Below, one piece after another: positions 9,064 through 16,457 of a DNA stretch of 64,000 nucleotides. Within the stretch, counting starts at the first letter, position 1; each line of letters begins with the position of its first letter. The notes under the pieces are model-generated. The model was not told the DNA's origin and ran no database searches. It saw only the letters and a list, made by a program, of their open reading frames with translations. The stretch lies in assembly GCA_036503555.1 (NCBI GenBank), contig DASXWQ010000021.1, positions 1 to 64,000 of the forward strand, written 5' to 3'. The position numbers and the translations under genes are program-made. The stretch is from Actinocatenispora sp036503555. GTDB taxonomy: Bacteria > Actinomycetota > Actinomycetes > Mycobacteriales > Micromonosporaceae.

Positions 9064-9092
9064 TTGACAAAGTGTCAAGAAGTGCAGACGCT
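9064..9092. promoter_or_regulatory. Divergent promoter/operator with TTGACA palindrome
   Basis: TTGACAAAGTGTCAA at 9064-9078 is a perfect 6-bp inverted repeat that offers a consensus -35 hexamer on both strands. Forward, a weak -10 GACGCT at 9087-9092 with a 17-base spacer would place the start of transcription at the GTG of the regulator at 9099 (leaderless). In reverse, TTGACA with an 18-base spacer and TGTACT would serve the S41 gene. The palindrome is a natural operator for the adjacent ArsR-type protein. Confidence 0.55.
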
Positions 9093-9098
9093 TAACCG

Positions 9099-9608
9099 GT
9101 GGAACCCGACGAGGTCATGCAGGTATCGACCGCGGCGCAGTTCAAGGCGCTGGGGCACCCGTTCCGGCAGCGGCTGATGTTCCGGCTCGGCCTCCAGCCG
9201 GCCACCATCAGCCAGCTCGCCGTGGCCCTCGACGCGCAGAAGGGCAACGTCGCGCACCACGTCAAGGTGCTGCGCGAGGCCGGCATGGTCCGCGTCGTCG
9301 AGACCCGACGGGTACGCGGCGGCACCGAGCAGTACTACCAGCGCAGCGCCCGCCGCCTCGACATCGCCGGCTGGCACACCGGGCCGGCCACCGCGATGCT
9401 GGGCGCCGTTGCCGAGGAGCTGGCCACCGCCGCCGACGACCCGCTGCTCTCCGTACGTCACCTGCGGCTCGGTCCCGCCCAGGCCGCCCGGCTCGCCGAG
9501 GCGCTGGACGAGATCGTCGACGGCGCCGAGGACGAAGGCCCCGACCACCCCCGGTACGGCCTGCTCGTGACCCTCTACCGCGGCACCGACGCCCAGCCGG
9601 ACGCCTAG
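9099..9608 (+). CDS. ArsR-type winged-helix regulator
   Basis: A 169-residue DNA-binding regulator. Residues 8-75 form a winged helix: KALGHPFRQRLMFRL, then the recognition helix in TISQLAVALDAQKGNVAHHVKVLREAGMV, then a wing with a TRRVRGGTEQYY hairpin. No metal-binding Cys pair is seen, so it is probably not a metal sensor. The C-terminal part is a helical domain of unknown ligand. The GTG start sits about 7 bases after a possible -10, which would make it leaderless; ATG 9117 is an alternative. It probably controls the divergent peptidase gene. Confidence 0.8.
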   Translation: MEPDEVMQVSTAAQFKALGHPFRQRLMFRLGLQPATISQLAVALDAQKGNVAHHVKVLREAGMVRVVETRRVRGGTEQYYQRSARRLDIAGWHTGPATAMLGAVAEELATAADDPLLSVRHLRLGPAQAARLAEALDEIVDGAEDEGPDHPRYGLLVTLYRGTDAQPDA

Positions 9609-10258
9609 GGCTTCAGCCAGATCCGCAGCGGGCCGAGGCGGGTGAACCCGGCGTCCAGCGCGGCGGTCAGCGCCGGCCCGTGCTCGTACCCGACGACCGG
9701 GTGCGGCCCGAACACGTCGTACGCGGCGGCCACCGCGCCGTTCCAGGCGTCGTCGCCGAACAGGTTCGTCACGCCGACCGCGCCGGCCGCCCGGTTGACC
9801 GTGGCGCCGGCGGTGATCTCGCCGCCGGCGTACCGGGCGAGGACGGCGACGTCGTCGTCGGCCAGCAGCGCCGGTACGAGGATGCCGTCGCCGCCGCCCC
9901 ACGCCGCCGTCCACGCGGCGAGCCCCGCCGGATCGCCGACCCGCCGCCACCCGTCGTACGCCGGGGCCGCGGTGCTCTCCGCCCGGTGCAGCCAGGTGGC
10001 CTCGATGATCACCGTGAAGCCGTGGCCGGTGAGATCCAGCGTGCCGAAGCTGTCCTTGACCGAGCAGCCCGGCCCGGCGTCGACCCGGGCGAGTACGTCG
10101 GCGGCGCAGTCCGGGCGCAGCGTCACCGCGTCCGGGTAGTACGGCGGGGTGCGGCGCGGGCTCGTCCAGGCGTCCGCGTCGGCGGTGGTGGCCAGGCCGT
10201 GGGCGCGGCAGACGGCGGCGCACCAGGCGGCGTTGTTGCGTACCGCGCGGTCGATCAT
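9605..10258 (-). CDS. Conserved hypothetical protein, possibly GNAT-like
   Basis: A 217-residue cytoplasmic protein without a motif I can name securely. The C-terminal half (AGGEITAGATVNRAAGAVGVTNLF ending in a LDAGFTRLGPLRIWLK strand) resembles the beta4-alpha4 part of GNAT acetyltransferases, but a clear acetyl-CoA loop is not evident. Its ATG overlaps the stop of the TetR gene by four bases, so the two are co-transcribed. The 3' end overlaps the convergent ArsR gene by four bases. Confidence 0.6.
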   Translation of the reverse strand: MIDRAVRNNAAWCAAVCRAHGLATTADADAWTSPRRTPPYYPDAVTLRPDCAADVLARVDAGPGCSVKDSFGTLDLTGHGFTVIIEATWLHRAESTAAPAYDGWRRVGDPAGLAAWTAAWGGGDGILVPALLADDDVAVLARYAGGEITAGATVNRAAGAVGVTNLFGDDAWNGAVAAAYDVFGPHPVVGYEHGPALTAALDAGFTRLGPLRIWLKP

Positions 10259-10863
10259 GCGGCGGCCGGTGCGAGGACGTCCCAGGCGGCGAGGGCGGCG
10301 TCGGCGGTGGCGGTCAGCTCGGCGGTCGGTCGGCCGTCCCGGGCCTGGAGCGACAGCCCGTTGAGCACGGTGACGTAGAAGGCGGCGAGCGCCCGGGTGT
10401 CCGTGCCGGCGGGTACGTCGCCGTCGGCGACGCCGCGGTCGAGGCGGTCACGGACGGCGGCGCGTACGTCGTCGCGCAGGGTCCGCACGAACGTCCGCAC
10501 GTCGGCGTGGTCGGGCGCGCCGACCGGCGCCGACAGGACGACGAGGCAGCCGTGCGGTTGGCCGGGCCGGGTGTACTCCTCGATGTTGTCGGCGAGCATC
10601 GCGGCGACGGCGGCGCGTGCGGTCGGCTGGTCGGTGAGCGCGCGTCGGGTGCGCGAGCCGGCGTGCTGGCCGTACAGCTCGACGGACTCGCGGAAGAGCC
10701 GTTCCTTGCTGCCGAAGGTGGCGTAGAGGCTGGGCGAGTTGATGCCCATGGCGGTGGTGAGCATGGCCATCGAGCTGCCCTCGTACCCGTGCTCCCAGAA
10801 GACGGCCATGGCTCGGGCGAGCACGTCGTCGCGGTCGAAGCCGCGGTGTCGGCCACGTGGCAC
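10255..10863 (-). CDS. TetR-family transcriptional repressor
   Basis: A 202-residue regulator: the N-terminal helix-turn-helix spans about residues 8-55 (FDRDDVLARAMAVFWEHG, then MAMLTTAMGINSPSLYATFGSKERLF). The C-terminal ligand domain has the PHGCLV segment typical of the TetR subgroup that controls neighbouring oxidoreductases. The GTG at 10863 has an excellent AAAGGAGG five bases upstream. It is divergent from an SDR gene and shares with it a region that holds two candidate operators. Confidence 0.9.
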   Translation of the reverse strand: MPRGRHRGFDRDDVLARAMAVFWEHGYEGSSMAMLTTAMGINSPSLYATFGSKERLFRESVELYGQHAGSRTRRALTDQPTARAAVAAMLADNIEEYTRPGQPHGCLVVLSAPVGAPDHADVRTFVRTLRDDVRAAVRDRLDRGVADGDVPAGTDTRALAAFYVTVLNGLSLQARDGRPTAELTATADAALAAWDVLAPAAA

Positions 10864-10893
10864 GGGGTGCCTCCTTTCTGTGCTGATCGTTAC

Positions 10894-10948
10894 ACAAGCC
10901 TTGTCCGGGCGTCCAGTCGGGGGCTTAATTTGTGCCGACCGATACAAA
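10894..10948. promoter_or_regulatory. Candidate TetR operators between regulator and SDR
   Basis: Two short dyads contain the same half-site: ACAAGCCTTGT at 10894-10904 (perfect, one central base) and TTTGTGCCGACCGATACAAA at 10929-10948 (5-bp arms). The second ends four bases before the SDR ribosome site, so binding would block that gene, while the first lies over the TetR gene's own leader. Autoregulation plus repression of the SDR is the simple reading. Confidence 0.5.
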
Positions 10949-10962
10949 AATGGAGGCGGGAC

Positions 10963-11706
10963 ATGACGGACCTGACTGGCAAGGTGGCGCTGGTGACCGG
11001 CGGCAGCCGCGGGATCGGCGCGGCGGTCGCGCGCCGGCTCGCCGCCGACGGCGCCGACGTCGCCCTCACGTACGTGACGGCGGAGGACCGGGCCGCGAAG
11101 GTCGTCGCCGAGATCGAGGAGCACGGGCGGCGCGGGCTCGCGATCGCCGCCGACGCGGCCGACCCCGACGCAGTACGCGGCGCCGTCGAGCGCGCCGTCG
11201 CCGAGCTGGGCCGCCTCGACATCCTCGTCAACAACGCCGGGATCTACCTGACCGGGCCGCTGGCCGACCTGACCGACGCCGACTTCGACCGTACGTTCGC
11301 GATCCACGTCCGCGCGCCGTTCGTCGCCGCCCAGGCCGCGGCACCGCACCTGCCCGACGGCGAGGGCCGCATCGTCACGATCGGCAGCGACCTCGCCGAG
11401 CGCGCCGCGTTCCCCGGCCTCACGCTGTACTCGGCGAGCAAGTCCGCGCTCGTCGGCCTCACCAAGGGACTCGCCCGCGACCTCGGCGCGCGCGGCATCA
11501 CGGCCAACCTGGTCCACCCCGGCTCCACCGACACCGAGATGAACCCCGCCGACGGCCCGCACGCCGAACACCAGCGCGCGCTGATCCCGCTCGGCCACTT
11601 CGGTACCGGGGCCGACGTCGCCGCGATGGTCGCCCACCTCGCCGGCCCCGACGGCCGGTACGTCACCGGCGCCACGATCCTCGTCGACGGCGGCTTCACC
11701 ATCTGA
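10963..11706 (+). CDS. Short-chain dehydrogenase/reductase (SDR)
   Basis: A classical SDR of 247 residues, NAD(P)-dependent. It has TGGSRGIG (residues 13-20) for the cofactor, NNAG, a catalytic YSASK (Tyr and Lys four apart) with the preceding Ser in the IGSD stretch, and VHPGSTDTEMN after the active site. ADAADP in place of an acidic cluster after beta2 leaves the cofactor choice open. GGAGGCGGG lies before the ATG. TetR genes divergent from SDRs usually repress them in response to the substrate; the substrate here is unknown. Confidence 0.9.
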   Translation: MTDLTGKVALVTGGSRGIGAAVARRLAADGADVALTYVTAEDRAAKVVAEIEEHGRRGLAIAADAADPDAVRGAVERAVAELGRLDILVNNAGIYLTGPLADLTDADFDRTFAIHVRAPFVAAQAAAPHLPDGEGRIVTIGSDLAERAAFPGLTLYSASKSALVGLTKGLARDLGARGITANLVHPGSTDTEMNPADGPHAEHQRALIPLGHFGTGADVAAMVAHLAGPDGRYVTGATILVDGGFTI

Positions 11707-11750
11707 CCGCGTGGGTTCGGCGGGCGGGACCAGCCCCCGAACCCACGCGG
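11707..11750. terminator. Bidirectional terminator between SDR and PhoX-like gene
   Basis: Perfect 14-base arms, CCGCGTGGGTTCGG (11707-11720) and its complement (11737-11750), with a 16-base loop. The hairpin begins at the SDR stop and ends 27 bases from the stop of the convergent gene, so it can serve both. Confidence 0.75.
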
Positions 11751-11777
11751 CGGCGGGCGCGCCGCGTCCCGGTGGGC

Positions 11778-13838
11778 TCAGCTCCCGGCGGGGGCACCGT
11801 CCGGGCGCCACACGCAGACGACGGCGGGGCGCGGCAGGTCGCCGTCCGGCCAGTGGCTGGCCGGCTCGTCGACCGAGGCCCCGTCGACCTCACCCGGATG
11901 CTGTACCGCGGCCAGCACCGTACGGCCGTCCGCGGTGACGAACGGGCCGCAGGTCTCCGCCCCCGTCGGTACGGACAGGAACTGCCGGACGTACCCGCGG
12001 TCCGGGCCGGCCAGCGGCACGGCGAACAGGCCGTCGTGCGCGCCGAGCGCGTTGCCGTCGGTGGAGATCCACAGGTTTCCGGCCGGGTCGAACGCCAGGT
12101 TGTCCGGGCAGGAGATCGGCGAGACCAACGCCTTGTCGAAGCCGGCGAAGTACGTCGACGGGTCCTTCGGGTCGCCGCACACGATCGGCAGCGACCAGGT
12201 GAACGTCTCCGCGCCGTGGTCGCCGCGGTCCTCGACGAGTTCCAGGATGTGGCCGTGCTTGTTGGCGTTGCGTGGGTTCACCTCGTCGGCGGGTGCCGCG
12301 CCGGCGCCGCCCCGGGCGGTGTTGTTGGTGAGCGCGGCGTACACGGTGCCGCGGACCGGGCCGGGCTGCACGTCCTCGGGCCGGTCCATCTTCGTCGCGC
12401 CGACCCTGTCGCCGGCCACCCGCGTGTACACGAGGACCTCGTCGACGCTCATCCCCGGTACGAGCGAGCGACCGTGCCGGACCAGCGGGATCCACCGCCC
12501 CGTCCCGTCGAACGCGCCGTCGTCGGGCAGCGTGCCGGTGCCGTCGATCTCGTCGGCGCTGGTGTAGCCGAACTTCGCGACGTAGAGGGTGCCGGAGGTG
12601 AGGACGTCGCGGTTGAGTCGGCGGGCGAGCGCCGAGTCGCCCGGTACGACGCGGCGGTCCGAGACGAACTTGTACAGGTAGTCGAACCTCTCGTCGTCGC
12701 CGAGGTACACGACGGCGCGGTGGTCGGCGGCCAGCGCCACGTTCGCCGCCTCGTGCTTGAAGCGGCCGAGCGCGGTGTGCTTGCGCGGCACCGAGTCCAC
12801 GTCGTACGGGTCGATCTCGACGACATAGCCGAAGCGGTTCGCCTCGTTCGGGTGCTTGGCCAGGTCGAACCGCTCGTCGGCGCGCTCCCAGCGGCGGCTC
12901 GCCTCCGGGTAGCGGGTGCCCGTCTCGATCCCGTACCGCTTCAGGTAGGGCTTCGCCGCCTCGGGTGCGGCGTCCCCGCCGACGAAGTACTGGTTGACGT
13001 TCTCCTCACACGTGAGCACCGTGCCCCACGGCGTGACGCCGCCCGAGCAGTTGTTGAGCGTGCCGTGCACGCTGCGGCCCGTCGGATCGCCGGCCGTACG
13101 CAGCAGCGGGCTGCCGGCGGCCGGCCCGTCCACGGCGAACCGGGTGCCGACGTGCAGCCGCCGGTTGTGCCGGCGCGCGCCGTGCCGTACCGGCCGCCAC
13201 TGTCCGGTGCTCCGTACCCGCTCCACCTCCACGACGGAGAAGCCGTGCGCGGCCATCGCGATCCGCATCTGCTCGGCGGTCGCCGTCTCGCCCCCGGCGT
13301 ACCCGCGGAACATCAGCTCCTCGTTCGTGTACTCGTGGTTGACCACGAGCAGCGCCCGGTCGCCCGCCAGCGGCAGCACCGCCACGAAGTCGTTGTTGTA
13401 CCCGAACTGCCGGGCCTGTGCCCACGCGCTCTGCCGGTCGATGTGGAACGCCGGCGCGCCCGGCACCACCTCGTCACCCCACCCGATCAGCACCGCCGAG
13501 TCGTACCCGGCGGGTACGGACAGGTCGTCGACGGTGTTCGGCGGTACCGGCGTGAACGTCAGGCCGTGCGTGGGCCGGACCGAGGCGGTGGCCGGGGACG
13601 CCGCGGCGGGCATCGCGGCACCGGTGAGCGCGGCGCCGGCGCCGACCACGAGCGCGCCGACCGCGCCGGCGCGCAGTACGCCGCGCCGCGACGCGCGGGT
13701 GGCCAGGTCGCCGAAGTACTCGTTGCCGGACTCGTTCGGCACCGGGTGGGAGCAGGCGTTCCCGCACCGGTACTGGCAGGTCATGGCGCTGCGGCCGGTG
13801 GGATGTGCCAGCGGCAGCAGGCGGCGGGCTGTGGTCAC
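11778..13838 (-). CDS. PhoX-like (DUF839) Tat-exported phosphatase
   Basis: A 686-residue member of the PhoX/DUF839 family, calcium/iron-dependent alkaline phosphatases or related beta-propellers. Near residue 50 there is a Tat signal, RASRRGVLRAG followed by an Ala-rich hydrophobic stretch, preceded by the conserved leader segment with TCQYRCGNACSHPVPN that typifies actinobacterial members. Later family marks include NHEYTNEELMF, HGTLNNCSGGVTPWGT with TCEEN, and CPDNLAFDPAGNLWISTDG. The GTG at 13838 follows GAGGAGGAGG; the frame runs on upstream without a ribosome site. A PHO-box-like repeat lies upstream, which supports phosphate control. Enzyme activity is inferred from the family. Confidence 0.85.
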   Translation of the reverse strand: MTTARRLLPLAHPTGRSAMTCQYRCGNACSHPVPNESGNEYFGDLATRASRRGVLRAGAVGALVVGAGAALTGAAMPAAASPATASVRPTHGLTFTPVPPNTVDDLSVPAGYDSAVLIGWGDEVVPGAPAFHIDRQSAWAQARQFGYNNDFVAVLPLAGDRALLVVNHEYTNEELMFRGYAGGETATAEQMRIAMAAHGFSVVEVERVRSTGQWRPVRHGARRHNRRLHVGTRFAVDGPAAGSPLLRTAGDPTGRSVHGTLNNCSGGVTPWGTVLTCEENVNQYFVGGDAAPEAAKPYLKRYGIETGTRYPEASRRWERADERFDLAKHPNEANRFGYVVEIDPYDVDSVPRKHTALGRFKHEAANVALAADHRAVVYLGDDERFDYLYKFVSDRRVVPGDSALARRLNRDVLTSGTLYVAKFGYTSADEIDGTGTLPDDGAFDGTGRWIPLVRHGRSLVPGMSVDEVLVYTRVAGDRVGATKMDRPEDVQPGPVRGTVYAALTNNTARGGAGAAPADEVNPRNANKHGHILELVEDRGDHGAETFTWSLPIVCGDPKDPSTYFAGFDKALVSPISCPDNLAFDPAGNLWISTDGNALGAHDGLFAVPLAGPDRGYVRQFLSVPTGAETCGPFVTADGRTVLAAVQHPGEVDGASVDEPASHWPDGDLPRPAVVCVWRPDGAPAGS

Positions 13839-13910
13839 GGTGCGCCTCCTCCTCGGTTCGTGGACGTGGTGCGGGCAGGTTCGCAGCACCCGGTGAGCCG
13901 CCGCCGTCGC

Positions 13911-13930
13911 GAAGGTAAGCGGAAGGTAAA
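13911..13930 (-). promoter_or_regulatory. PHO-box-like direct repeat upstream of the PhoX-like gene
   Basis: On the reverse strand TTTACCTTC and CTTACCTTC occur 11 bases apart, about 75-90 bases before the PhoX-like start. Streptomyces PhoP boxes consist of 11-bp direct repeats close to GTTCACC, so the period matches exactly and the sequence partly. It would couple the exported phosphatase to phosphate starvation. Confidence 0.45.
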
Positions 13931-13988
13931 ACACCTGGTACGGGCGGATCGATGTCCGGCGTGGCGGGCGAAACGTACGCTCGCGTTC

Positions 13989-14738
13989 GTGGACTGGAAC
14001 AGGCGATCCTGCGCCCGCCGTGGGCACGTGACGTACGCACCGGACGAGCCCGGCCTGCGCGCCCGGCTGTCCGCCGACACCCCGCAGGGCGAGGCGTGGC
14101 GGTGCCTGCGCTGCGGCGACTACGCGATCGGCCCGGTCGGCGGGTCCGGCCCCGCCGACCACGCCCCGCTCGTACCGCGCGGCGCCGCGATCCGCGACCG
14201 CCTCGTCATCCGCGTCCTCGCCGTCGAACGGTTCGTCCGCGGGCTGCTCATCGCCGCCGCGGCCATCGCCGTCTGGTGGTTCAAGGACTCGCAGGCCAAC
14301 CTGCACCGCGTGTTCGAGTCCGACCTGCCGTTGTTCCGCCCGCTCGCCGACAGGTTCGGGTACGACCTGACCGACTCACCGATCGTCGACGAGATCCGCA
14401 AGAGCTTCGCGCTCAGCCACACGCTGCTGCTCGTCATCGCCGGCGCCCTGCTGGCGTACGCGGCGATCGAGCTGGTCGAGGGCGTCGGGCTGTGGTTCCT
14501 CAAGCGCTGGGCGGAGTACTTCACGGTCGTGGCCACCGCGGCGTTCCTGCCGCTGGAAATCTACGAGCTGTCCGAGAAGGTCACCTGGCTGCGCATCGGC
14601 GCCCTCGTCTTCAACATCGCCGCCGTCGTGTACCTGCTGTTCTCGAAGCGGCTGTTCGGCATCCGCGGCGGCGCGAAGGCCGCCCACGCCGCCCTCCTCG
14701 GCGAATCCCTACTCGAAGTCGAGCACGCCGCCTCCTAG
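13989..14738 (+). CDS. DUF2127 family integral membrane protein
   Basis: A 249-residue protein: a cytoplasmic N-terminus of about 60 residues with a CARRGH...CLRCGDY Cys/His pattern that could bind a metal, then four membrane helices (about residues 75-95, 130-155, 170-195 and 205-220). The helices match the DUF2127 family of predicted membrane proteins; function unknown. The GTG at 13989 was chosen because the family tends to start with a similar DWN segment; no ribosome site is visible. Divergent from the PhoX-like gene. Confidence 0.75.
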   Translation: MDWNRRSCARRGHVTYAPDEPGLRARLSADTPQGEAWRCLRCGDYAIGPVGGSGPADHAPLVPRGAAIRDRLVIRVLAVERFVRGLLIAAAAIAVWWFKDSQANLHRVFESDLPLFRPLADRFGYDLTDSPIVDEIRKSFALSHTLLLVIAGALLAYAAIELVEGVGLWFLKRWAEYFTVVATAAFLPLEIYELSEKVTWLRIGALVFNIAAVVYLLFSKRLFGIRGGAKAAHAALLGESLLEVEHAAS

Positions 14739-14775
14739 CTTTCCCCGGGACCGGGTTGGGCGGCGTCTGTGGGGA

Positions 14776-15708
14776 TCAGACCTTTGCGGCGTCGGGGATC
14801 GGGCGGGCGGCGAGGAGGCGGGCGTTGCGGCGGGCCTGGCGTACGAGGTCGGCGGTGAAGATGGCGAGCGCGACCCAGACGAGGGCGAAGCCGATCAGCT
14901 CGGCGGGCGGCATCGGCTCGTGGAACAGCAGCAGGCCGCAGCCGAGCTGCAGGATCGGCGCCACGTACTGCAGGACGCCGATGGCGGACAGCGGCAGCCG
15001 GTTCGCGGCGGAGGCGAAGCACAGCAACGGGATCGCGGTCACCACGCCGGCGCCGACGAGCAGCAGCGTGTGCCCGGCGGAGACCGTACCGAGGGTGCCG
15101 GTGCCGGTGAACGCCAGGTACGCGAGGTAGCCTGCGGCCGGCAGCGCCAGCACCGCCGACTCGGCGAACAGTCCGCGGGCGGCGGGCAGGCCGAGCGTCT
15201 TCTTCGTCAGCCCGTAGCAGCCGAACGTGCACGCCAGCGTCAGCGCGATCCACGGCAGCCGGCCGTAGTCGATCGTGATGACGGCGACGGCGGCGACACC
15301 GACGGCGATCGCGATCCACTGCGGCCGGCGCAGCCGTTCCCGCAGGACGACGACGCCGAGCAGGATCGACACCAGCGGGTTGATGAAGTATCCGAGCGAC
15401 GTCTCGACGACGTGCCCGGAGTTCACGCCGTAGATGTACGTGCCCCAGTTGCCGGCGACGAGCACGGCCGCCGCGACGAGCTTCGCCACGGTACGCGGGG
15501 ACCGTACGACGGCGCCGATCCAGCGCCACTGCCGCAGCACGGCGAGCAGCAGTACGCAGCACACCGCCGACCAGAGGATCCGGTTGGCCAGGATCTCCAC
15601 CGCGCCGGACGGCTTCAGCAGCTTCCAGTAGATCGGGAACAGACCCCAGATCCCGTACGCAGCCAGCCCGTACAGGTATCCGCGTCGTGTCTCGTCCACA
15701 CCGCACAC
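14776..15708 (-). CDS. rarD: RarD/EamA-family permease
   Basis: A drug/metabolite-transporter superfamily protein of about 310 residues with ten predicted helices and the RarD signature near the N-terminus (GYLYGLAAYGIWGLFPIYWKLL). The second EamA half ends with LLLFHEPMPPAELIGFALVWVALAIF. RarD proteins are thought to export or import small metabolites; the substrate is unknown. Two in-frame GTG codons (15708 and 15699) compete as start, neither with a good ribosome site. A perfect 24-base palindrome lies just upstream. Confidence 0.85.
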   Translation of the reverse strand: MCGVDETRRGYLYGLAAYGIWGLFPIYWKLLKPSGAVEILANRILWSAVCCVLLLAVLRQWRWIGAVVRSPRTVAKLVAAAVLVAGNWGTYIYGVNSGHVVETSLGYFINPLVSILLGVVVLRERLRRPQWIAIAVGVAAVAVITIDYGRLPWIALTLACTFGCYGLTKKTLGLPAARGLFAESAVLALPAAGYLAYLAFTGTGTLGTVSAGHTLLLVGAGVVTAIPLLCFASAANRLPLSAIGVLQYVAPILQLGCGLLLFHEPMPPAELIGFALVWVALAIFTADLVRQARRNARLLAARPIPDAAKV

Positions 15709-15712
15709 CGTA

Positions 15713-15769
15713 AGGGGCGCACCCGGGTGCGCCCCTAACGGTTGTGGCCGGCTTCACGCGTGAGCCGGC
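15713..15769 (-). terminator. Two hairpins between the holin-like gene and rarD
   Basis: GCCGGCTTCACGCGTGAGCCGGC (stems at 15747-15769) follows the stop of the upstream reverse gene by seven bases, with one unpaired base. A perfect 24-base palindrome with 12-base halves (15713-15736) comes next, and ends five bases before the rarD start. The first is probably the terminator. The second could be an extra terminator or an operator/attenuator of rarD. Confidence 0.6.
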
Positions 15770-15775
15770 CGGCGG

Positions 15776-16150
15776 TCAGTCCTTGTTCGGCTCGGGGATC
15801 ACCAGGCTCAGTACGAAGCTGACGATCGCGACGATGATCGCGCCCCAGAACCCGGCCCAGAAGCCGTTGACGTGGAAGCTCAGGTTGAGCTGGTCTGACA
15901 ACCAGCCGGTGAGCAGGAACAGCAGGGCGTTCACGACGAGGGCGATCAGGCCCAGGGTGAGGATGTAGAGCCCGCAGCCGATCACCTTGATGATCGGCTT
16001 CAGCACGGCGTTGATGACCCCGAAGATCACCGCGACCGCGAGCAGCGAACCGACCTTCTGCCAGGTGGACCCGGTGAGGTAGATGCCGGGGAGCAGGGTC
16101 GACGCCCACAGCGCCAACGCGTTGATGATGATCCTGATCAGAATCCGCAC
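15776..16150 (-). CDS. Phage-holin-4-like (YvlD/DUF360) membrane protein
   Basis: A 124-residue protein made of four hydrophobic helices. It matches the small membrane family annotated as phage holin family 4 (YvlD-like), with INALALWASTLLPGIYL, GVINAVLKPIIKVIGC and LTLGLIALVVNALLFLLTGWL. Despite the name these are chromosomal proteins of unknown role and not evidence of a prophage. GTG at 16150 is chosen; an upstream extension would add about 20 polar residues. Confidence 0.8.
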   Translation of the reverse strand: MRILIRIIINALALWASTLLPGIYLTGSTWQKVGSLLAVAVIFGVINAVLKPIIKVIGCGLYILTLGLIALVVNALLFLLTGWLSDQLNLSFHVNGFWAGFWGAIIVAIVSFVLSLVIPEPNKD

Positions 16151-16415
16151 GTCAATGATCGTCGCACGGTCGTGCCCGCCCCGCTGACGAGATGCTGTGG
16201 TCACGGTCATACCGGTCAGCGGAATCGCTGCGGCCGGCGGTGGCGTTGTGCGGGGGGCGAGGGATGGACGGTGACCGGGAACGGCCGCCGGCGCGGTGGG
16301 TCCCCGGGCCTCACCTATTGCCTTCGCGGAATACCGCGGCCGGCGTCAGCCGGCCGGCAGGAGCCGCGTCGCGCCACTCGCCGAGAGGCGACCGCCGCAC
16401 CGTTCCTCGTCAGCG
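16151..16415. other. Gene-poor spacer
   Basis: About 265 bases with no reading frame I can support. It has GC-rich complementary patches (for example around CCGCGGCCGGCGTCAGCCGGCCGG at 16338-16354) and must contain the promoter of the reverse holin-like gene, but no convincing -35/-10 pair stands out. Confidence 0.4.
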
Positions 16416-16448
16416 ACGCCCCCCGACCCGTCCAGGGCCGGGGGGCGT
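16416..16448. terminator. Terminator of the secreted-protein gene
   Basis: ACGCCCCCCG (16416-16425) and CGGGGGGCGT (16439-16448) are perfectly complementary with a 13-base loop. The hairpin lies ten bases past the stop of the reverse gene. On the forward strand TTT follows. Confidence 0.7.
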
Positions 16449-16457
16449 TTCGCCGTC

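Noticed and set aside
10932..14738. A 1268-codon forward open frame
   Set aside because: It covers the SDR in the wrong frame and is antisense to the PhoX-like gene; only its last 250 codons (DUF2127 protein) look real. High GC makes such stop-free shadows common.
15776..16150. Holin-like protein as evidence of a prophage
   Set aside because: The family is chromosomal and widespread; no phage structural or lysis genes are near.
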